DNA of 64,000 bases from Methylocystis sp. IM3. GTDB taxonomy: Bacteria > Pseudomonadota > Alphaproteobacteria > Rhizobiales > Beijerinckiaceae. Both the position numbers and the translations under genes were made by a program. The stretch lies in contig NZ_JBBPBZ010000002.1 in the NCBI RefSeq assembly GCF_038070105.1, positions 2,554,001 through 2,618,000 of the forward strand, given 5' to 3'. This document shows positions 7,269 to 15,949 of this stretch, piece after piece. Positions within the stretch are counted from its first letter, which is position 1. Each line of letters opens with the position of its first letter. A model generated the notes under the pieces. That model was not told where the DNA came from. It saw only the letters and a list, made by a program, of their open reading frames with translations, and made no database searches.

Positions 7269-9532
7269 TCGGCCGGCCCCATGACGGAGCGAGGCGACAG
7301 GCTGTCCACGGCCCCGCTGGCCTCCGGCGCGGTCTGGTCCGAGTTCGCGAGCGTTGCGCCGCGTCCGGCGCGCAGCGCATTCAGCGTCACGAGGATCGAC
7401 GAGCCCGACATCGCCGCCGCCGCAATCAGCGGCGTCAACATCCCCGCCATCGCCAGCGGAACGGCGAAGACGTTATAGCCCACCGACAGCGCCAGATTCT
7501 GCCGCATCAGGCCGCGCGCCCTGCGGGCGAGATCGAGCATTGCGAGAACGGGCGCGAGACGCTCGCCCAGAAAAACGGCGTCGGCGGCCGCCTGGGTGAT
7601 CTGCGTGGCGTCGATGGGCGACACGGAAACATAAGCGGCGGCGAGGGCCGGCGCGTCGTTCAGCCCGTCGCCGACCATCATGGCCTTGCGCCCCTGCGCC
7701 CGCAACGCCTCGAGCCGCGCGACCTTGTCGGCGGGCTTCAGCGCCCCGGCAAAGGTCGCGACATCGAGCGCGCGCGCAATCTTCTCCACCGCTTCGACGC
7801 GGTCGCCCGAAAGGATTTCCACGGCGACGCCGCGCGCCTTCAAGGCGGAGATCGTCTCGGCCGCGTCGCTGCGCAACGTCTGCCGGATCTGGAACAGCGC
7901 CGCCGCCGCGCCGTGCCGGAACGCGACGATGGACACGTCGGCGTCGAGCGCCCCGAGCCGCGCCGCCTCTTCCTCCAGACCGCAAAAGCGCGGCGCGCCG
8001 AGCCGCGCTTCGACGCCGTCGACCATGGCGCAGACGCCCTGCCCATGCGCCTCGCGCGCCTCCAGCGCCACGGCGCCCGGACGCTCCTCTGCGACCGCGC
8101 GCGCCAGCGGATGGCTGCTCGCGCGCGCCAGCCGCGCGGCGAGATCGACGAGGCCCGCGTCGAATTGGGCGGCGTTGACGAGGCGCGGCTCCGGCGTCGT
8201 CAGCGTGCCGGTCTTGTCGAAGACGACCGTATCGGCTTCGGCGAGCCGTTCGATCGCATCGGCGCTGTTGAGCAAGACGCCCGAGCGAAACAGCGCCCCG
8301 CTCGCCACCACCTGCACCGCCGGCACGGCAAGCGCCAGCGCGCAGGGACAGGTGATGATGAGCACGCAGATCGCCGTCACCAGCGCATCGTGCAGGCTCG
8401 CGCCGCGCCAGAGCCAGAACAGCGCGGTCGACAACGCCGCCACATGCACCATGGGCGCGTAAAGCCGCGACACGCGATCGGCGAGGCGCACATAGCGCGA
8501 GCGGGCGCTGGTCGCCTTTTCGAGCAGCCGCTCGATGTCGTCGAGCAGCGTCGCGCCGCTCGCCGCCGCGACGCGAATGACGAGCGCGCCGTGGTAATTC
8601 ATGCTGCCGGCGTAAACCTGATCGCCCGGCCCCACGGCGTGGCGCTTCGTCTCGCCGGTGATGAGGCTTTCATCGAGCTCTGAGGCGCCGCGCTCGATAA
8701 CGCCATCGACCGGGAGCCGCTCGCCGGGGCGCGCCAGCACGAGGTCGCCGGGCTCGATCTTCGCGAGCGGGGTGAGCGTCTCGGCGCCGTCGGGGCCGAG
8801 ACGGCAGGCGAGCGGCGCGCGCAAGGCGGCGAGATTGGCCGCGACGGCGCGGGTCTTGCGGCGCATGGCGTGATCGAGGAAGCGGCCGAGCAGCAGGAAC
8901 GTCAGCAGCATGATCGCGCTGTCGAAATAGGCGTGCTCGGCGTGTGTGATGGTTTCATGGACCGACATGGCGAGCGCGAGCAGCACGCCGAGCGAAATCG
9001 GCACGTCCATATTGAGCCGCCCCGCGCGCAGCGCGGCGAAGGCGCTTTTGAAAAACGGCTGCCCCGCAAAAGCCGCCGCCGGCAGGGCGATCAGCGCGGA
9101 GACCCCATGGAAAAGATCGCGCGTCGCCGGATCGATGTCGCCGCCGCCCTCGCCCACCCATATTCCGACGGACAGCAACATGATGTTCATCGCGGCGAAA
9201 CCGGCGATGGCGAGGCAGCGCAACAGCCAGCGTGAAGTTTCGATCTCGGCGCGCTCGCTCTCGGCGAGTTCGAAGGGATGCAGAGTATAACCCATGCGCC
9301 GCAGACGTTCGAAGGCGGCGGAAAGATCGAAAGAGCCGTCGCGCCATTCGAGGAGCAGGCGGCGATTGGTGTAATTCACGCGCGCCCGCTCGAGGCCGGG
9401 GAGATCGGAAAGCCCCTGCTCGATCTCGCCGATGCAGGCTGCGCAGGTCATGCCGTCGATCGCCGCCTCGAACCGTCGCGCACCGTCGTCGCTCTGCGAG
9501 ACGAGAGCCTCGTAATCGAAAGCGGCTGTCAT
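7265..9532 (-). CDS. ccoI: Cu+-exporting P1B-type ATPase CcoI/FixI
   Basis: 755 residues. The N-terminal heavy-metal-associated domain has MTCAACIGE with cysteines 30 and 33. The membrane metal site is C395-P-C397 in ITCPCALALAVPAV, the phosphorylation site is DKTGTLT (D439), and the hinge motif MVGDGLNDAPAL is near residue 620. These are the hallmarks of a copper P1B-ATPase. CcoI/FixI pumps copper out of the cytoplasm for assembly of the CuB centre of cbb3 oxidase. It sits between ccoH and ccoS as in other alphaproteobacterial ccoGHIS/fixGHIS operons, with a 4-base overlap to ccoS. Confidence 0.95.
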   Translation of the reverse strand: MTAAFDYEALVSQSDDGARRFEAAIDGMTCAACIGEIEQGLSDLPGLERARVNYTNRRLLLEWRDGSFDLSAAFERLRRMGYTLHPFELAESERAEIETSRWLLRCLAIAGFAAMNIMLLSVGIWVGEGGGDIDPATRDLFHGVSALIALPAAAFAGQPFFKSAFAALRAGRLNMDVPISLGVLLALAMSVHETITHAEHAYFDSAIMLLTFLLLGRFLDHAMRRKTRAVAANLAALRAPLACRLGPDGAETLTPLAKIEPGDLVLARPGERLPVDGVIERGASELDESLITGETKRHAVGPGDQVYAGSMNYHGALVIRVAAASGATLLDDIERLLEKATSARSRYVRLADRVSRLYAPMVHVAALSTALFWLWRGASLHDALVTAICVLIITCPCALALAVPAVQVVASGALFRSGVLLNSADAIERLAEADTVVFDKTGTLTTPEPRLVNAAQFDAGLVDLAARLARASSHPLARAVAEERPGAVALEAREAHGQGVCAMVDGVEARLGAPRFCGLEEEAARLGALDADVSIVAFRHGAAAALFQIRQTLRSDAAETISALKARGVAVEILSGDRVEAVEKIARALDVATFAGALKPADKVARLEALRAQGRKAMMVGDGLNDAPALAAAYVSVSPIDATQITQAAADAVFLGERLAPVLAMLDLARRARGLMRQNLALSVGYNVFAVPLAMAGMLTPLIAAAAMSGSSILVTLNALRAGRGATLANSDQTAPEASGAVDSLSPRSVMGPAE

Positions 9533-9553
9533 GCGAGCCCCCTTTGCGGCGCC

Positions 9554-10093
9554 TTACTCTATGTCGATCCGGTTTTTCGAGCGAAAGATGTCCTGCCCCC
9601 CGCGCGCGGCCGTCAAGACGAGATCGCGCTGACCCCTGGGCAGCGCAGCCCTCCCGACGTAACGTCCGGGTGCGACGGGCGCGAGCTTCACGCTCACATC
9701 CTTCGACAGGCTGGCGGGCGCGGCGAAGAGCGCGGTCATCTCCACGCCGGACACGTCCGCGCCGCCTCCGTCGCGGGCGCTCACGCGGATTTCGCTCTCG
9801 CCCGGCGAGAGGCGCGACAGACGCACATCGACCTTCCAGTCGAGCGCCGCCTGTTCGCGCGCCTGCGCTATTTCCTGATTATAGGCGAGGCCCCGCTCAT
9901 AGGGATGCGCGATGACTTCGCCCGAGAAGGTCTTCACCGCTTTGTAGATCATCATGCCGTCGACGGCGAAGACGAAGAGGAAGAAGCCGACGATCATCGC
10001 CAGCACTCTGAGCCCCGTCAGCGGCTTGCCGCCCGCGACATAATCGGAGAAGCCCTCGGGGTCGCGCGATTTTCTGCTCATGATCATGCTCAT
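9554..10093 (-). CDS. ccoH: cbb3 oxidase assembly protein CcoH/FixH
   Basis: 179 residues if the first of three close ATG codons (10093, 10087, 10081) is used; GTGAGG lies 7 bases before the first. One membrane helix (about residues 28-48, VLAMIVGFFLFVFAVDGMMI) follows a short cytoplasmic tail, and the rest is a periplasmic beta-sandwich ending in RIDIE. This is the FixH/CcoH layout. CcoH associates with CcoP and CcoN during cbb3 oxidase assembly. It starts 11 bp after ccoG and ends 21 bp before ccoI. Confidence 0.9.
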   Translation of the reverse strand: MSMIMSRKSRDPEGFSDYVAGGKPLTGLRVLAMIVGFFLFVFAVDGMMIYKAVKTFSGEVIAHPYERGLAYNQEIAQAREQAALDWKVDVRLSRLSPGESEIRVSARDGGGADVSGVEMTALFAAPASLSKDVSVKLAPVAPGRYVGRAALPRGQRDLVLTAARGGQDIFRSKNRIDIE

Positions 10094-10104
10094 CGTCGAA
10101 AACC

Positions 10105-11556
10105 TCACGGCGAGATGAAGACGTCCTTCGTCTCCAGGACGGCGCCAGTGCCGGCGTCCGTCACGGTGAAGACGACGGGGGTCTGCCCTTTGCCGGCGGC
10201 CGGGCCGTGGGTCGAGACGAGAACGCGCGCTTCGCGGGTTTGATCCGGCCCGACCTCGATCGCAACCTTGCCCTTGGCGTCCGGGGCGACGCCCACGACT
10301 TCGGTCTGCGCGCCCGCGACGCCCGAGACCGCGAGGGTGAAGCGCCGCGTCTCGGGCTTCTTGTTCGAGAAGCGAACAGTATAGCCGTTTCGCACGCCGC
10401 CGTCCTTGAGCCGCACGGCGAGCGGATTGCGATCGTGCAGCACGCTGACATGCATGTCGCCGCGCGTGGCGAGCGTCGCCGACATGAAGCCGCCGATGGC
10501 GATGATGAGCACGGCGTAGAGAATGGTGCGCACGCGCAGCGGCTTGTAGATCGGCTGCTCGCCGCATTCGCGCCGCTTGATGTTCATCTCCGTGTCGTAG
10601 CCGATGAGCCGCGTCGGGCGATGAATCTTCTCCATGACGCTGTCGCAGGCGTCGATGCAGAGGCCGCACTGGATGCAGCCGAGCTGCGCGCCCTTTCGAA
10701 TATCGACGCCCGTCGGACAGACGGCGACGCACTGGCCGCAATCGACGCAATCGCCGGAGGGCTTGTGCTCCGCGCGCGCCACGCTCGCCTGTTTCAGCGA
10801 CATGCGCGGCTCGCCGCGATCGTAGCGGTAGGTCACGTTCAGCGCATATTCGTCGGTAAGCGCGGCCTGAATGCGCGGCCACGGGCAAGCGTGCAGGCAA
10901 AGCTTCTCACGCATCCAGCCGGCGAAAATATAGGTCGTGAAAGTGAGGATGCCGATCCAGAGATAGGCCTCGCCCGCGCCGGGCTGGAAGGTCGCGAGAT
11001 CATAGACGAGCGTCGGCGCGTCGGCGAAATAGAGCACCCAGGCGCCGCCCGTCCACCAGGCGATCAGCAGCCAGACGAAATGCTTGGAAATCTTCTTGCG
11101 GATTTTCTCGAAGGTCAGGGGACCGTTGTCGAGCTTCATGCGGTCGCGGGCGTCGCCCTCGATCCAGCGCTCGGTCGACATGTAGAAATCGGTCCACACC
11201 GTCTGCGGACACATATAGCCGCACCAGATGCGCCCCGCGACGGCGTTCATGAGGAAGAGCGCCAGGGCCGCGAGGATCAGCAGGCCCGTGACGTAATAGA
11301 CTTCCTGCGGCCAGATTTCGATGAAGAAGAAATAGAAGCGCCGATGCGGGAAATCGACGAGCACGGCCTGGCTCGGCGCGTCCGGTCCGCGATGCCAGCG
11401 CACGAAGGGCAGGAAGTAATAAATCGCCAGCGTCGCGAACTGAATGCCCCATTTGATGCGGCGAAAATGTCCATCGACCTTCTTGGGGTAGATGCGATGC
11501 GCCGCTTCGACGAGAGGCTCGTCCAAAAGCGTCTGATGAGCGTCCGCGCTGGACAT
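10105..11556 (-). CDS. ccoG: cbb3 oxidase accessory protein CcoG/FixG (polyferredoxin)
   Basis: 483 residues from the ATG at 11556 (GAGGAA 6 bases before it); an in-frame extension upstream runs into a palindromic repeat and is unlikely to be coding. Several membrane helices surround the motifs CGYMCPQTVW and CLHACPWPR. Two 4Fe-4S ferredoxin clusters follow (CVDCGQCVAVCP and CIQCGLCIDACD), then a C-terminal immunoglobulin-like FixG domain. CcoG is a membrane cupric reductase in cbb3 oxidase biogenesis. It heads the ccoGHIS part of the operon. Confidence 0.95.
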   Translation of the reverse strand: MSSADAHQTLLDEPLVEAAHRIYPKKVDGHFRRIKWGIQFATLAIYYFLPFVRWHRGPDAPSQAVLVDFPHRRFYFFFIEIWPQEVYYVTGLLILAALALFLMNAVAGRIWCGYMCPQTVWTDFYMSTERWIEGDARDRMKLDNGPLTFEKIRKKISKHFVWLLIAWWTGGAWVLYFADAPTLVYDLATFQPGAGEAYLWIGILTFTTYIFAGWMREKLCLHACPWPRIQAALTDEYALNVTYRYDRGEPRMSLKQASVARAEHKPSGDCVDCGQCVAVCPTGVDIRKGAQLGCIQCGLCIDACDSVMEKIHRPTRLIGYDTEMNIKRRECGEQPIYKPLRVRTILYAVLIIAIGGFMSATLATRGDMHVSVLHDRNPLAVRLKDGGVRNGYTVRFSNKKPETRRFTLAVSGVAGAQTEVVGVAPDAKGKVAIEVGPDQTREARVLVSTHGPAAGKGQTPVVFTVTDAGTGAVLETKDVFISP

Positions 11557-11575
11557 TGTCGTTCCTCTTCGAACT

Positions 11576-11605
11576 GCCCCTCCCCCGCCTGCGCGGGAGA
11601 GGGAG
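11576..11605. repeat. GC-rich palindromic intergenic repeat
   Basis: An imperfect inverted repeat of the form CCCCTCCCCCGC...GCGGGAGAGGGAG lies in the 67 bp between ccoP and ccoG. Related sequences occur at 33381-33419, 58436-58461, 60721-60750 and 63036-63113. In RNA it would form a hairpin that could protect the ccoNOQP message from 3' decay; that role is inferred. Confidence 0.6.
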
Positions 11606-11623
11606 AACGCCTGAGCCGCTGCT

Positions 11624-12514
11624 TTACTGACCGCCGCCGAGCGAATGCACATAAACGGCGAGCGCCTTGATCGTGGTGTCGTCGAGCCTGCCCTTCCAGG
11701 CCGGCATCACCGCGCCGCCGCCATTGACGATCCGCGCGACGACCGAGGGCTTGTCCGAGCCATAGAGCCACACCTGATCATAGAGGGCCGGCGCGCCGAG
11801 CTGCGGATTGCCCTTGCCGTCGACGCCGTGACAGGCCGCGCAATTCTCGGCGTAGAGCTTCTCGCCCTCCGCCGTCGGCGCGTCGGAGTCGGGCGTTTCC
11901 GCATAGGTGCGCACATGGTCGGCGACGACGGAAATCTGCTCCGGCGTGAGCAGGCCGTCACGGCCGAAGGCCGGCATGGCCGAGACATGCGTCTCCTTGT
12001 CGGCGTCCCAGCGCACGCCGTGCTCGATCGTCTGCTTGATGTCGGCGAGCTTGCCGCCCCAGATCCAGTCGTCGTCGTTGAGATTGGCGTAGCCCTTCGC
12101 GCCCTGCCCGCCCGCGCCGTGGCAAGAGGCGCAATTGGTCGCGAAGGCGACCTTGCCGACCGTGCGCGCCGCGGCGAGAAGCTCCGGATCGGACTCGATC
12201 TTGTCGAGCGGCGCGTCCTTGATCTTGTCGAGCACGGGCCCGCGCAGCGTTTGCAGATCGGCGAGTTGGTTCGCCACCTCATCGCGCGCATGCCAGGCCG
12301 TGACGCCCTGCGTGCCGCCGGAGAAAGTCGGCCAGGCGGGATAAACGATCGTATATCCGACGCCCCAGAGCACCGTGATCCAGAAAGTCCAGACCCACCA
12401 GCGCGGCAGCGGCGTGTTCAGCTCCTCGATGCCGTCCCACTCGTGCCCTGTGGTCGGCGTGCCGCTGACCTCGTCTATTCTGACCTTGTCTTTTCCAAAC
12501 GTGTCCTCAGACAT
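11624..12514 (-). CDS. ccoP: cbb3 cytochrome c oxidase subunit III (dihaem cytochrome c) CcoP
   Basis: 296 residues. An N-terminal membrane anchor (about residues 38-60) is followed by two class I cytochrome c domains with haem sites C128-AS-CH and C225-AA-CH and methionine ligands in SAMPAFG and AVMPAWKG. CcoP passes electrons from cytochrome c to CcoO and the catalytic subunit. The start overlaps the end of ccoQ by 8 bases. Length matches the family. Confidence 0.96.
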   Translation of the reverse strand: MSEDTFGKDKVRIDEVSGTPTTGHEWDGIEELNTPLPRWWVWTFWITVLWGVGYTIVYPAWPTFSGGTQGVTAWHARDEVANQLADLQTLRGPVLDKIKDAPLDKIESDPELLAAARTVGKVAFATNCASCHGAGGQGAKGYANLNDDDWIWGGKLADIKQTIEHGVRWDADKETHVSAMPAFGRDGLLTPEQISVVADHVRTYAETPDSDAPTAEGEKLYAENCAACHGVDGKGNPQLGAPALYDQVWLYGSDKPSVVARIVNGGGAVMPAWKGRLDDTTIKALAVYVHSLGGGQ

Positions 12515-12692
12515 CGTCGTCCTCCCGAAGGGGAATTTGTGCGTTGCGCTCGAACTGCTTCCGGCGCGAGGGCCAGAAGACGTAAGCGACGACGCTGATG
12601 AAGATGAAGCCGAAGAAGATCAGACCCCATGAGGCCGCAAGGGCGCGCATGTTTTCGTAGGTCGATACGGCCTCGGCCGTGGCGGCGTTCAT
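12507..12692 (-). CDS. ccoQ: cbb3 oxidase small subunit CcoQ
   Basis: 61 residues with one membrane helix (WGLIFFGFIFISVVAYVFWP) and a charged C-terminus (RRKQFERNAQIPL), the usual CcoQ form. CcoQ stabilises the cbb3 complex, in particular the interaction with CcoP. It lies 4 bp after ccoO and overlaps ccoP by 8 bases. Confidence 0.92.
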   Translation of the reverse strand: MNAATAEAVSTYENMRALAASWGLIFFGFIFISVVAYVFWPSRRKQFERNAQIPLREDDDV

Positions 12693-12696
12693 GCGG

Positions 12697-13452
12697 TCAC
12701 CTGATATTGGCCTTGTCGTCGTAAAGTTTGAAATCCACGGAGACGCCGAGATGCTGGAGATAGGCGATGAGCGCGTCCTCCTCCGTCACGCCGGCCTTGT
12801 CGGACGAGTCGTTGAGCACGGCGTTCGGATAGCGCTTCTGCATCTCCGCCGCCTCGGCGGAGTCTCCGCCGTTCTGCGCCAGGAGATCGGCCTGCGCCAT
12901 CTCGATCTGCGCGTCGCTGTAGGGCACGCCGACAGTGCGCAGCATCCGCATCTGCTCGGCGATATGCTCGGCCTTGAGCGGCGCCGTCGCCAGGAAGGGA
13001 TAACCCGGCATGATCGAGGACGGCACCACCGCCCGCGGGCTGCGCAGATGATCGCGCTGCCAGTCGTTGGAGTATTTTCCGCCGACGCGCGCGAGATCCG
13101 GGCCATTGCGCTTCGAGCCCCACTGGAAGGGGTGGTCGTACATGCTCTCGGCGGCGAGCGAATAATGGCCGTAACGCTCCACCTCGTCGCGCAGAGGACG
13201 GATCATCTGCGAATGACAGGTGTAGCAGCCCTCGCGGACGTAGATATTGTAGCCCGCGAGTTCGAGCGGCGCATAGGGGCGAACGCCCTCCACCTTCTCG
13301 ATCGTGTTCTTCAGATAGAAGAGCGGCACGATCTCGACGATTCCGCCGATCGCCACGAGCAGCAGAATACCGACGACGAGCAGGATGGAGTTGGTTTCGA
13401 AGAGCTTCTGGAGCCCGCCGCCGGCGGGCGCGTGTTGGGAGGATTGCGACAT
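12697..13452 (-). CDS. ccoO: cbb3 oxidase subunit II (monohaem cytochrome c) CcoO
   Basis: 251 residues. A membrane anchor at about residues 22-45 is followed by one haem c site (C76-YT-CH) and a methionine ligand region (SSIMPGYPF). CcoO is the periplasmic monohaem cytochrome of the cbb3 oxidase and receives electrons from CcoP. It lies 13 bp after ccoN and 4 bp before ccoQ. Confidence 0.96.
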   Translation of the reverse strand: MSQSSQHAPAGGGLQKLFETNSILLVVGILLLVAIGGIVEIVPLFYLKNTIEKVEGVRPYAPLELAGYNIYVREGCYTCHSQMIRPLRDEVERYGHYSLAAESMYDHPFQWGSKRNGPDLARVGGKYSNDWQRDHLRSPRAVVPSSIMPGYPFLATAPLKAEHIAEQMRMLRTVGVPYSDAQIEMAQADLLAQNGGDSAEAAEMQKRYPNAVLNDSSDKAGVTEEDALIAYLQHLGVSVDFKLYDDKANIR

Positions 13453-13465
13453 GGTTTCGTGCTCC

Positions 13466-15115
13466 TCACTCGGCAGGCAGGGGGGACGGGGCGAGCGCGC
13501 TTTCGACGGCGGGCGACGCGAGCGTCCTGTAGATGTTGTAGACCATGATCAGCGCGCCGATCACGAAGAGCCCACCGCCGATGGCGCGGATGACATACTC
13601 CGGATGCAGCGCCTCGGTGGTTTCCACGAAGGAATATTCGAGGAAGCCCTGCGGCGTGTAGGCACGCCACATCAGGCCCTGCATGATGCCCGCGACCCAC
13701 ATCGAGGTGATGTAGAAGACGATGCCGATCGTCGAGATCCAGAAGTGCCAGTTGACGAGCTTCAGCGAGTAGAGCTGCCGGTTGAAGACCCAGGGAATGA
13801 GGCAGTAGAGCGCGCCGAAGGACACGAAGGCCACCCAGCCGAGACCGCCCGAATGCACATGGCCGATGCCCCAGTCGGTGTAGTGGGACAGGGCGTTCAC
13901 GGCCTTGACCGACAAGAGCGGCCCCTCGAAGGTCGACATGCCGTAGAAGGCGACCGACACGACCAGCATGCGCAGCACGGGATCGGTGCGCAGCTTGTCC
14001 CAGGCGCCGGAAAGCGTCATCAGGCCGTTGATCATGCCGCCCCAGGAGGGCATCCACAGAATGACCGAGAACACCATGCCGAGCGTCTGCGCCCAGTCGG
14101 GCAGCGCCGTATAGAGCAGATGGTGCGGTCCGGCCCAGATGTAGAGGAAGATCAGCGACCAGAAGTGCACGATCGACAGTCGATAGGAATAGATCGGCCG
14201 CCCGGTGCGCTTCGGGATGAAGTAATACATGATGCCCAGAAAGCCGGTCGTGAGGAAGAATCCGACGGCGTTGTGGCCATACCACCACTGGATCAGCGCA
14301 TCCTGCACGCCGGCCCAGACGATGACCGAGTGCGGCGAGAAGATCGAGATCGGGATTTCGGCGTTGTTGCCGAGAACCAGAACGGCGATCGTGACGATGA
14401 AGGAGAGATAGAACCAGTTCGCCACATAGATATGCGGCTCCTGGCGGCGCGCGAGGGTGACGAGATAAACCAGCAGATAGGTCACCCAGACGACGACGAG
14501 CCAGAGGATCGCATACCATTCCGGCTCGGCGTATTCATGCCCGCGCGTGACGCCGAGCAGATAGCCCGTGCCGGCGATGATGATGAAGAAATTATAGCCG
14601 AGCACCACGAACCAGGGCGCGAGATCGCCGGCGATGCGGGCCCGGCTCGTTCGCTGCATCACGTAAAAGGACGTGGAGAGCAGCGCGTTGCCGCCGAAGG
14701 CGAAAATCACGGCCGAGGTGTGCAACGGCCGCAGGCGCCCGAAGTTGATCCAGGGCAGATCCAGATTGAAGGCCGGAAACGCGAGCTCCAGCGCCAGATA
14801 CAGCCCGACGAGGAACCCCGCGACGCCCCAGAAGAGCGAGGCGATCGACGCGAATTTGATGGGTCCGTAATTGTAATTCGGCCGCCCGTCGATGACGGCG
14901 GCCGCGAGCTGCGGCCCGCGCGCACGATAACGCAGCAGAATCGCGACGACGGCGCCGATCGATCCGAGCGAGAAGAGCGCCGCGTGGAAGGCGTAGGCCG
15001 GCGTGTAGGCCCTGGACGCGATGTAGCCCGTCGCGATGGCAAGGGCGACGAAGATCGCGCTCAGCGATCTCTCGCCGAAGGTCATTTGTTTCGCGATGAG
15101 AGGGGGACGCTCCAT
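13466..15115 (-). CDS. ccoN: cbb3 cytochrome c oxidase catalytic subunit CcoN
   Basis: 549 residues from the ATG at 15115, chosen because AGAGGA precedes it and the protein then begins [16 protein letters not shown]; a further in-frame start upstream would add 47 residues with no family match. Twelve or more membrane helices hold the histidines of the two haem b groups and CuB (for example [20 protein letters not shown] and HVHSGGLGW). This is the oxygen-reducing, proton-pumping subunit of the high-affinity oxidase used at low oxygen. It heads the ccoNOQPGHIS operon and has two FNR/FixK-like boxes 135-194 bp upstream. Confidence 0.96.
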   Translation of the reverse strand: MERPPLIAKQMTFGERSLSAIFVALAIATGYIASRAYTPAYAFHAALFSLGSIGAVVAILLRYRARGPQLAAAVIDGRPNYNYGPIKFASIASLFWGVAGFLVGLYLALELAFPAFNLDLPWINFGRLRPLHTSAVIFAFGGNALLSTSFYVMQRTSRARIAGDLAPWFVVLGYNFFIIIAGTGYLLGVTRGHEYAEPEWYAILWLVVVWVTYLLVYLVTLARRQEPHIYVANWFYLSFIVTIAVLVLGNNAEIPISIFSPHSVIVWAGVQDALIQWWYGHNAVGFFLTTGFLGIMYYFIPKRTGRPIYSYRLSIVHFWSLIFLYIWAGPHHLLYTALPDWAQTLGMVFSVILWMPSWGGMINGLMTLSGAWDKLRTDPVLRMLVVSVAFYGMSTFEGPLLSVKAVNALSHYTDWGIGHVHSGGLGWVAFVSFGALYCLIPWVFNRQLYSLKLVNWHFWISTIGIVFYITSMWVAGIMQGLMWRAYTPQGFLEYSFVETTEALHPEYVIRAIGGGLFVIGALIMVYNIYRTLASPAVESALAPSPLPAE

Positions 15116-15249
15116 GATCACTGTCCTCTGGAGGTTTCCATTTTCTTGCAGAGCGAAGAGTCTCGCTGGCGCCGGAAAAAACGGACAAAGTCGCTCGAGC
15201 GCGGCTTTGATCGACGCTCTCCATAGTACAGCGCAACAGTAACAGTCAT

Positions 15250-15263
15250 TTGACATGAATCAA
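15250..15263 (-). promoter_or_regulatory. FNR/FixK-type box upstream of ccoN
   Basis: TTGAC-ATGA-ATCAA matches the FNR/FixK consensus TTGAT-N4-ATCAA at nine of ten fixed positions. It lies 135 bp before the ccoN start codon, on the promoter side. Activation of the cbb3 operon at low oxygen by a FixK/FnrL-type regulator is well established in alphaproteobacteria; use of this site is inferred. Confidence 0.7.
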
Positions 15264-15295
15264 TAAATCGGGCGCGCGGCGGCCTGTGCGCGCAA

Positions 15296-15309
15296 TTGTC
15301 ACAGATCAA
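15296..15309 (-). promoter_or_regulatory. Second FNR/FixK-type box upstream of ccoN
   Basis: TTGTC-ACAG-ATCAA matches the same consensus at eight of ten fixed positions and lies 32 bp beyond the first box. It could be a second activator site for ccoN, or serve the transcript that leaves the SH3-domain gene upstream. Confidence 0.5.
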
Positions 15310-15446
15310 ATAAACCGAACGCGGATCACCCTAGACGAAACCGGCCTTTACGCGCGTCGTCGCAAAATTTTGCAACAAGTTGGCGCAAGTGCAAAAGCTG
15401 TTTCGCGCCCATATGTCGCAGGGGCCGGCGTGTGCGGCGGCCCTTG

Positions 15447-15845
15447 TCAGCAGGGATAGAATCGATGCGTCCCGAGCAGGAATCCGAAAGCTCCGTGGCG
15501 GAGTTGCGCGAGCGGGCGCGCGAAGAACAGACCGCTGCCGGAATAGGGATAGCCGTAATCGCAGGTCGGGTCGGGGCCCGGCGCGGCGGCGGGCGAGGCG
15601 TTCACCATCGCGGCGCGCGACGCGAAGAAACGCTGTCCGTTCAGCGCAAGGGGTATCCAGTCGCGCCCCTCGCCCAGCACCGTCACCTCCGTATCGGCCG
15701 GCGCAATGACCGTGACCGGGCATTTGACGCTCGGCCGCGTCCGCAACTCCACAGGCGCCTGCAGCGTCAAAACATCGGCGAGGGCGGCGGCCGAAAATGA
15801 GACCAGCGCAAAAAAAGCAGGCACGAACAGGAAGGACCGCCGCAT
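15447..15845 (-). CDS. Secreted SH3-like domain protein
   Basis: 132 residues from the ATG at 15845, preceded by a GGGGGA site. A signal peptide (MRRSFLFVPAFFALVSFSAAALA) is followed by a short bacterial SH3-like segment: LQAPVELRTRPSVKCPVT, VTVLGEGRDWIPLALNGQ. Such domains often bind peptidoglycan or protein partners in the periplasm. Two or more cysteines remain in the mature part. It precedes ccoN on the same strand but is separated by about 330 bp that contain the FNR-type boxes, so it is probably not part of the cco operon. Its function is unknown. Confidence 0.7.
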   Translation of the reverse strand: MRRSFLFVPAFFALVSFSAAALADVLTLQAPVELRTRPSVKCPVTVIAPADTEVTVLGEGRDWIPLALNGQRFFASRAAMVNASPAAAPGPDPTCDYGYPYSGSGLFFARPLAQLRHGAFGFLLGTHRFYPC

Positions 15846-15949
15846 GTGAATTCCCCCACGCGCCGAACGTGCGCCAGCGCAACTTTGAAAAGCGGCGCGC
15901 ACTCTAGAAGAAAACGCTCGCGTCTGAAACCGTTGGAAAGGAGACGCCC

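Noticed and set aside
6028..7380. A longer start for the MFS transporter, about 90 residues upstream.
   Set aside because: The extension is Arg-rich shadow of ccoS and ccoI. The ATG at 7113 has a strong ribosome site and overlaps the ccoS stop.
9554..10900. A longer frame for ccoH reaching far into ccoG.
   Set aside because: The added N-terminus is frame-shifted ccoG sequence rich in Arg and Ala; the protein with FixH features starts at 10093.
13385..15226. A 613-codon plus-strand frame opposite ccoN.
   Set aside because: Charged low-complexity shadow of a membrane protein gene; ccoN is unambiguous.
15296..15447. A possible additional promoter or small gene between the FNR-type boxes and the SH3-domain gene.
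   Set aside because: Only scattered AT-rich bases; no start signal and no conserved motif that I can defend.
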